A DNA stretch of 10,916 nucleotides from positions 1 through 10,916 of the forward strand of contig JARKUZ010000084.1 in the NCBI GenBank assembly GCA_029851945.1, written 5' to 3'. The DNA comes from Terrisporobacter sp. Lineage in GTDB: Bacteria; Bacillota_A; Clostridia; Peptostreptococcales; Peptostreptococcaceae. Both the position numbers and the translations under genes were made by a program. The notes below the pieces were generated by a model that did not search any database, was not told the origin of the DNA, and saw only the letters and a program-made list of their open reading frames with translations. Of this stretch, positions 6,589 to 10,916 are shown piece by piece; positions within the stretch are counted from its first letter, which is position 1; each line of letters begins with the position of its first letter.

Positions 6589-8760
6589 TTGATTACTATA
6601 AAAGATATCGCAAAGGAAGCAGGTGTTTCTCACGGTACCGTTTCCAATGTTTTAAATAAAACAGGAAAAGTTAGTTCAGAAAAAATAATGTTAGTAGAGA
6701 ATGCAGTAAAAAAACTAGGTTATGTCAGAAATTCACAAGCCAAACAGCTTAGACAAGGATTTAAGAAGTCAATAGCTTTGATTATTCCAAATTTAGAAGT
6801 ACCCCAATATACTGAACTATTCTCTTTTTTTAAAGATCAATTTACAAACGAAGATTATGAAATCAAGTTATATACAACAAATGATGTTCCTATAATAGAG
6901 AAAAATTTTTTAGAAGAGATAAATTTATCTAAGGTTGATGCAATAATAGCTATATCATGTTTAGATGATACAACTTCTATTTATAAAAATACTTGTCCAA
7001 CATTTTTTATTGATAGGTTACCGCTAAATGATAACATTAATAAAACCTTCGTATCATTTGATTTTAAAAAGATAGGAAAAGATATTTCAGAGTATGTAAA
7101 AAATAAAGATTTAAAAAATATTGCTTATTTTTCAAATCCACTAACTTTTAAAAATGATAGTGATCTATTTACTAGTTTAAAAAATAATTTAAATTCTCAT
7201 GATATTTTAATAAAAAACTTTAGCTGCGATTATAAACTCTCTTCTAGTAAATCATTCGACTTATTTATTAATGATTTTGACTTCGACGCTATTATAACAT
7301 CTGATGCTAAAAGAGCAAATGATGCATTAGCTGCATCAAACTTTACTAGAAGTTATAAAGTTCCTGAAATTATAGCTATTGATACTTTAAAAATTTTTAC
7401 TAGCAATAAATTTGTATCTTATCATTTAAATTATAAACTTTTAGCCCAAATAATCACTACTGAACTTTTGAATTATTTTGAATCAAAGAAATTTGAAGAA
7501 AAAAATATAATACTAAAAAGTGATGGATTTAGATTTAGGTTTGTTAATGCTAATAAATCAAGTAATACAACTTTAAATATGCTAGCACTTACTTCTCCAT
7601 CTTCTTTAGCTCTAAAAAAATTACTTCCAAGCTTTAAAAAGGCTACTGGAATTGATGTTAAATTAGATACATTGGAAATGGACGATTTATATGAGTACTT
7701 AACATTAGCTAAAGATAATAATTTTTATGATATAATTCGTATGGATGTTGCATGGATGTCTAAATTAGCCTCTAGTGTTTATATGCCATTAGAAGATACT
7801 AATAAAGACTTTTCACCTATTTTTTCTAACTTAATAGAAAATACCCAAGTAAAATATTCATTTATAGGCGATAAGCAGTATTCCATACCATTTGATCCAA
7901 GTATATTAGTCCTTTTATACAGAAAAGACTTCTTTGAAGATGCAACGTTAAAAAGAAGGTATTACGAAATGTTTTCAAGCGAACTTACAATACCTAAAAC
8001 ATTTGAACAATTTAATAAAGTCGCATCATTTTTTACTAAATCAAAAAATCCAAACTCACCAACTAAATTCGGTGCTACAGTACCATTTGGTAAATCAGCT
8101 GTAGTTGCTTGTGATTTTATACCAAGGCTTTTAAGTATTTCAGGCTCTATTTTAACAAACGATAGAATAGTCATAAATACACCTAAATCTATTGATGCAC
8201 TAAATAACTATATTGAAACGTACCAATACAGTAGTCAAAAGCCAAATTCATGGTGGAGTAGTAACATTGATGAGTTTAATAACGGATTAACTGCTATGAC
8301 TACAGTTTTTTCTAATCATGTATCTAATATAATTAACAACCAATACTCTAACTTTATCGGAAAAGTTGGTTTTTCTAAAATTCCAGGTGAACATTCCATT
8401 TTAGGCGGAGGTGTCATAGGAATTTCGAAGTATTGTACTAAGATAGATGAATGCTACGAATTTTTCAAATGGTTTTATAGCAGTGAGATTTCATCAGCAT
8501 TTACATTATTAGGAGGGTTATCACCTCATAAAGATATATATGTAAATCATGATATATTATCTTTATTCCCTTGGATTAAGGAATCAAATTCTTACTTTTC
8601 AACTGCTAGCCGTAATATAATTCCTGATGACTCGTTTGATCAAAGGAAATTTGAAAATATATTAGGAAATTCAATTAAAAATGCATTACTTGGCACATTA
8701 TCACCGAAAGAATCTTTAGATTATGCTCAAATCTTAATTGATGCAAATTTTAAATTTTAA
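6589..8760 (+). CDS. LacI-family regulator fused to an ABC-type solute-binding domain
   Basis: A 723-residue protein with three parts. Residues 1-55 are a LacI-type helix-turn-helix plus hinge (ITIKDIAKEAGVSHGTVSNVLN, split here as ITIKDIAKEAGVS and HGTVSNVLN). Residues about 60-320 are the LacI/periplasmic-binding-protein-I core (SIALIIPNLE, FFIDRLP, FDAIITSDAKRANDAL, FRFRF). Residues about 330-723 match a family 1 sugar-type extracellular binding protein (LPSFKKATGIDV, YDIIRMDVAWMSKLAS, YSIPFDPSILVLLYRKDFF, GVIGISKY...CYEFFKWFYSSE). Ordinary LacI proteins end near residue 330-340. There is no signal peptide, so the binding domain works in the cytoplasm as a second sensor. The start is TTG (6589) with AAAGGAGAG five bases before it. 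The gene is divergent from the importer operon, which it most likely controls. A 13-bp terminator stem starts right after its stop. Confidence 0.85.
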   Translation: MITIKDIAKEAGVSHGTVSNVLNKTGKVSSEKIMLVENAVKKLGYVRNSQAKQLRQGFKKSIALIIPNLEVPQYTELFSFFKDQFTNEDYEIKLYTTNDVPIIEKNFLEEINLSKVDAIIAISCLDDTTSIYKNTCPTFFIDRLPLNDNINKTFVSFDFKKIGKDISEYVKNKDLKNIAYFSNPLTFKNDSDLFTSLKNNLNSHDILIKNFSCDYKLSSSKSFDLFINDFDFDAIITSDAKRANDALAASNFTRSYKVPEIIAIDTLKIFTSNKFVSYHLNYKLLAQIITTELLNYFESKKFEEKNIILKSDGFRFRFVNANKSSNTTLNMLALTSPSSLALKKLLPSFKKATGIDVKLDTLEMDDLYEYLTLAKDNNFYDIIRMDVAWMSKLASSVYMPLEDTNKDFSPIFSNLIENTQVKYSFIGDKQYSIPFDPSILVLLYRKDFFEDATLKRRYYEMFSSELTIPKTFEQFNKVASFFTKSKNPNSPTKFGATVPFGKSAVVACDFIPRLLSISGSILTNDRIVINTPKSIDALNNYIETYQYSSQKPNSWWSSNIDEFNNGLTAMTTVFSNHVSNIINNQYSNFIGKVGFSKIPGEHSILGGGVIGISKYCTKIDECYEFFKWFYSSEISSAFTLLGGLSPHKDIYVNHDILSLFPWIKESNSYFSTASRNIIPDDSFDQRKFENILGNSIKNALLGTLSPKESLDYAQILIDANFKF

Positions 8761-8793
8761 AAATACTCATATCCAACTGATATGGGTATTTTT
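8761..8793 (+). terminator. Rho-independent terminator of the regulator gene
   Basis: The arms AAATACTCATATC (8761-8773) and GATATGGGTATTT (8779-8791) pair over 13 bp with one G-U, with a CAACT loop and a T-run after. It begins immediately after the regulator stop codon. Confidence 0.88.
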
Positions 8794-8802
8794 AAATTTC
8801 AA

Positions 8803-8880
8803 CGATGGAGGCAAATCATACCTATCCTCTCTCCAGATATTTCAAACTGTCTACCTCAAAGTGGATGACATTTTTGGTAC
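8803..8880 (-). other. Possible remnant end of an insertion sequence
   Basis: On the minus strand this contains GTACCAAAAATGTCATCC followed by ACTTTG, a style of sequence reminiscent of the ends of some IS21/IS481-type elements. A GGAGAGAGG site lies before an ATG near 8818, but the following frame is not a recognisable transposase. Only the possible end is present. The resemblance is from memory and weak. Confidence 0.2.
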
Positions 8881-8888
8881 ACACTTAT

Positions 8889-8925
8889 AAAAAAGTGGCT
8901 CTCCCACTGTTTTAGCGAGAAAGCC
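8889..8925 (-). terminator. Terminator directly after the short GIY-YIG gene
   Basis: On the minus strand GGCTTTCTCGC (8925-8915) pairs with GTGGGAGAGCC (8907-8897), 11 bp with G-U pairs, followed by AC and six T. It begins three bases after the stop codon at 8929. Confidence 0.82.
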
Positions 8926-8928
8926 ATT

Positions 8929-9108
8929 TTATAATTTATGATTGTTGAACTTTAATCTAAACTTATCACCATTTATAGTTGCTTTTATATTTTTGTCACA
9001 ACCTAAGTAAACAGTATTTGTTTTTATAGACTTAAACATATATACGCCCATCTCTGGTTTCATTTCTTTATATTTTTGCAATAACTCTTTTTTCTTTGAT
9101 TTATCCAT
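8929..9108 (-). CDS. Truncated GIY-YIG nuclease-family protein
   Basis: A 59-residue product starting MDKSKKKELLQKYKEMKPEM. It is followed by GVY (21-23) and YLG (34-36), matching the GIY...YIG motif pair at the usual spacing. Small GIY-YIG proteins with this lysine-rich N-terminus in clostridia, as I remember them, are roughly 110 residues long. This one stops after FRLKFNNHKL and lacks the catalytic-side second half, including the conserved Glu. The ribosome binding site AGAGGTGA precedes the ATG at good spacing. It lies 18 bp after the end of the broken lipoprotein gene, so the two were probably co-transcribed. The terminator starts three bases after the stop, which suggests that a deletion joined the gene to its terminator region. 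It is unlikely to be an active nuclease. Confidence 0.6.
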   Translation of the reverse strand: MDKSKKKELLQKYKEMKPEMGVYMFKSIKTNTVYLGCDKNIKATINGDKFRLKFNNHKL

Positions 9109-9126
9109 AATTTATCACCTCTTTTA

Positions 9127-10127
9127 TTAGATATATTCTAATGCTAAAACTCCGTCTTTGTAATTTTTAGACTTTATAATTTTCACATTACATAGATTAA
9201 TATATGGATTTTCTACCGTTGCAAGATATTCTTTTCCATCAACAACCTTCATATCATCTGCATTTCTCAATTCATTTAACATCTCATCTGTAAAATAAGA
9301 TCTCATACTGCTTATTAATTTTTCCTTAGCTCCATAAGTGAGTTAATAGCTGAATATTGTCCTTCTTATATAGTATCTGAATAATCTCTTTCGCTATAAT
9401 TTTTCTTTTAAAATTATAAGAGTATTTTCAAATTTATATAATCTATTAGTTCTCTCTAAGCTATAATCCATTATTTTCATACTCTTGTTATTTTTATAAT
9501 TTAATACATTCATGGATACGTCTGTAAAATAAGTCTTCATCTGTACTTACCCAATCTATAATATCTTCATTTTGTGTTACTACAGATTCACGTTCTCCAT
9601 TACTATAAACTAAGTAAATACCTGGTGTTTCTTGATCTGCCGTGCACTCTGCATTTATAAGTATTCCTTTTTCATTTTATCCTATATATGCAATTATTAT
9701 TTTGTCATCTTTTATTAACATTTTCATTGCATCTCTATCTTGTAGTACTTCTCTTTTACTTGTATCTTGAATATCTAAAACTATTACTGGAGATTTGTCC
9801 TTTTTCGCACAGTTTATGTAGTAAAGTTTATCATTATATATATTTATGCTTAATGGCACGTCATCATTTATTTTTTTAGGTTCACCTTCACCACTTACCG
9901 GCTTTGAATATAATTTACCGCCATCTTTTATTTCTGAATAATAGTAAGTATCTTTGTATCTTGCGATCTTTCCACCTTGGTTGATATTTTTTTGAATCAT
10001 TTTCAAATAAGTATTCTTCTTTTACTTTATTACTAGTATCTCCCACCTTTGTTTCTGCTTGTTTTGTACATCCTTTTAATAGAGATATACATAATGTTAT
10101 TAGCAATATTGTTTTTAATTGTTTCAT
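9127..10127 (-). pseudogene. Broken secreted lipoprotein gene (beta-propeller-like repeats, then an IseA-like tail)
   Basis: Read on the minus strand, the start (10127, ATG, GGGGAGAG site) encodes a lipoprotein signal MKQLKTILLITLC...LLKGC with Cys at residue 20. The frame is lost at a 7-A run (9993-9987); one more A would join it to NINQGGKIARYKDTYYYSE. That next part has repeated short strands such as KLYSKPVSGEGEPKKI and DKLYYINCAKKDKS, resembling DUF5050/propeller proteins. An in-frame TAA (9679-9677) interrupts it, after which the frame continues with NEKGILINAEC. Further shifts occur near 9525 and 9340, with stops at 9396-9394 and 9368-9366. The end reads RSYFTDEMLNELRN...MKVVDGKEYL...SKNYKDGVLALEYI, which resembles the IseA/DL-endopeptidase-inhibitor-type tail of clostridial lipoproteins; that name is tentative. 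Intact, it would be about 330 residues. At least four lesions make it non-functional. Confidence 0.78.
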
Positions 10128-10163
10128 TCCACACTCTCCCCTTTATTGTTGTTTCCCTCTTTC

Positions 10164-10192
10164 ATTGTAGCTAATGGTATGGATCGATTCAA
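10164..10192 (-). promoter_or_regulatory. Promoter of the broken lipoprotein gene
   Basis: On the minus strand TTGAAT (10192-10187), exactly 17 bases, TACAAT (10169-10164). The predicted start near 10157 is about 30 bases before the ATG and ahead of the GGGGAGAG site. The promoter still looks intact although the gene is not. Confidence 0.65.
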
Positions 10193-10371
10193 TATTGCGA
10201 TTATATTTTACCTTATTTTCTAATTATTATATCTACTTAATCATATCTTACATTTCTTTTTACAAATTCAATATAAATCTCACACTAAATTAATATAGAT
10301 AACTCCCATATAATCTTGATATATATTTTTTTGAAATGATGAACTATTTGTCTTCATTACTTATCATCCAC
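10193..10371. other. Intergenic stretch, nothing recognised
   Basis: AT-rich spacer between the lipoprotein promoter and the ABC ATPase terminator. No gene, repeat or RNA motif was recognised. Confidence 0.6.
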
Positions 10372-10409
10372 CTTAATAAAAGCCCATCAGTCCAAAGACC
10401 AATGAGCTT
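10372..10409 (-). terminator. Rho-independent terminator of the right-hand ABC ATPase gene
   Basis: On the minus strand AAGCTCATTGGT (10409-10398) pairs with ACTGATGGGCTT (10391-10380) over 12 bp with three G-U pairs, followed by TTTATTAAGG. It lies about 40 bases after the ATPase stop codon. Confidence 0.75.
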
Positions 10410-10449
10410 CCATATCACTAATACTCACTATACTAACTCACTTAATAAT

Positions 10450-10916
10450 CTAACTACACACAACCTTACCGTCACTAATACTTATAACTCTCTGTGCACT
10501 CTTCGCAATCTCATCATTATGAGTTATCATAACCAAAGTATGCTTGTACTCTTCAACACAAAACTTCAACACATCAATTACTTCCTTAGTCGTCTTACTA
10601 TCTAAACTTCCAGTTGGCTCATCTGCAAATATAACTGATGGCTTATTAGCAAGGGCTCTAGCAATTGCCACTCTTTGTTGTTGTCCTCCTGATAGTTCAT
10701 TAGGAAATTTCTTAACTTGGGATTTTAGCCCCAATTTATTTATTAAATCATCTATATACTCTTTATCTACCTTTCCTCCACTAAGTGAGACTGGAAGTAT
10801 TATATTTTCATAGACATTTATGACAGGTATTAAATTAAAACTTTGAAATATAAATCCAAACTCTTCTCTTCTTATTTTAGAAAGTTTATCATCATTTAAA
10901 GTGTATAAATCTAAAT
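10450..10916 (-). CDS. ABC transporter ATP-binding protein, partial (MacB/LolD/BceA type)
   Basis: The C-terminal 155 or so residues of an ATPase of the MacB/LolD/BceA class; the 5' part lies beyond the right edge. Read from the edge it has the Q-loop ([12 protein letters not shown]), the signature [16 protein letters not shown], Walker B VIFADEP with TGSLDS, and the switch His in MITHND. It ends ISDGKVVCS at a TAG. All visible motifs are intact. The family is usually about 220-230 residues, so about 70 residues with the Walker A are missing. Partners of this class (FtsX-like permeases) normally follow the ATPase, but here a terminator follows at once, so any permease must lie upstream or be lost. 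Its first 91 bases in the window repeat the left edge exactly. Confidence 0.88.
   Translation of the reverse strand, partial: LDLYTLNDDKLSKIRREEFGFIFQSFNLIPVINVYENIILPVSLSGGKVDKEYIDDLINKLGLKSQVKKFPNELSGGQQQRVAIARALANKPSVIFADEPTGSLDSKTTKEVIDVLKFCVEEYKHTLVMITHNDEIAKSAQRVISISDGKVVCS
10826..10916. repeat. Right copy of 91-bp terminal direct repeat
   Basis: Identical to bases 1-91 and in the same ATPase reading frame. Here the coding sequence continues into an intact C-terminal part, whereas the left copy continues into the N-terminal part. The two flanks are therefore complementary halves of one gene type. Confidence 0.95.

Noticed and set aside
7962..8174. Minus-strand 70-codon frame inside the regulator gene
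   Set aside because: It lies wholly within the solute-binding domain coding region, with no ribosome site or domain match.
1..10916. A complete small circular plasmid of 10,825 bp
   Set aside because: The terminal repeat allows it, but no replication, partition or mobilisation gene is visible and the gene content is chromosomal in type. Kept only as a question in the findings.

Overview
The window is very AT-rich, with A/T-ending codons, strong AGGAGG-like ribosome binding sites, one GTG and one TTG start, and many U-tailed hairpin terminators. Together with the protein families present, this suggests a low-GC Firmicute of class Clostridia, probably Peptostreptococcaceae (the Clostridioides/Paraclostridium/Romboutsia group). 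The family-level placement is inference. I see no plasmid replication, phage or CRISPR genes.

Layout. At the left edge (1-257, minus) is the N-terminal part of a MacB/LolD-type ABC ATPase. It lacks its start and has an altered Walker A. A perfect 16-bp hairpin (272-307) and about 430 bp without a clear gene follow. Next is a minus-strand block read from high to low coordinates: a lipoprotein solute-binding protein (5213-6274), an FbpC/PotA-type ATPase (4116-5129), a fused double permease (2367-4103), a GDPD-family phosphodiesterase (1492-2349), and, past a terminator, an MgtC/SapB membrane protein (735-1412). A 314-bp divergent control region separates this block from a plus-strand gene (6589-8760) for an unusual regulator: a LacI repressor fused to a complete extracellular-type solute-binding domain. 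To its right lie a possible insertion-sequence end, a half-length GIY-YIG protein (8929-9108), a lipoprotein gene broken by several lesions (9127-10127), and the C-terminal two thirds of an ABC ATPase (10450 to the edge).

How the genes work together. The central five genes (regulator, binding protein, ATPase, permease, phosphodiesterase) look like one regulated uptake-and-cleavage module. The binding protein captures a small anion-like ligand outside the membrane, the permease and ATPase import it, and the cytoplasmic GDPD enzyme would hydrolyse a phosphodiester. The architecture is analogous to ugpBAEC-ugpQ but is built from FbpABC/AfuABC-type transporter parts. The LacI-SBP chimera, divergently transcribed, is the obvious controller. 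The substrate is inferred, not shown.

The two ends of the window are the same 91 bp, inside the ABC ATPase coding sequence, in the same frame. Joining the ends gives a near-complete ATPase of about 210 residues without a start codon. This is a classic contig-end overlap, from a circular or tandem arrangement or from a repeat that broke the assembly. The flanks (1-260 and 8800-10916) carry several decayed genes and look like a degenerate region around an intact module.
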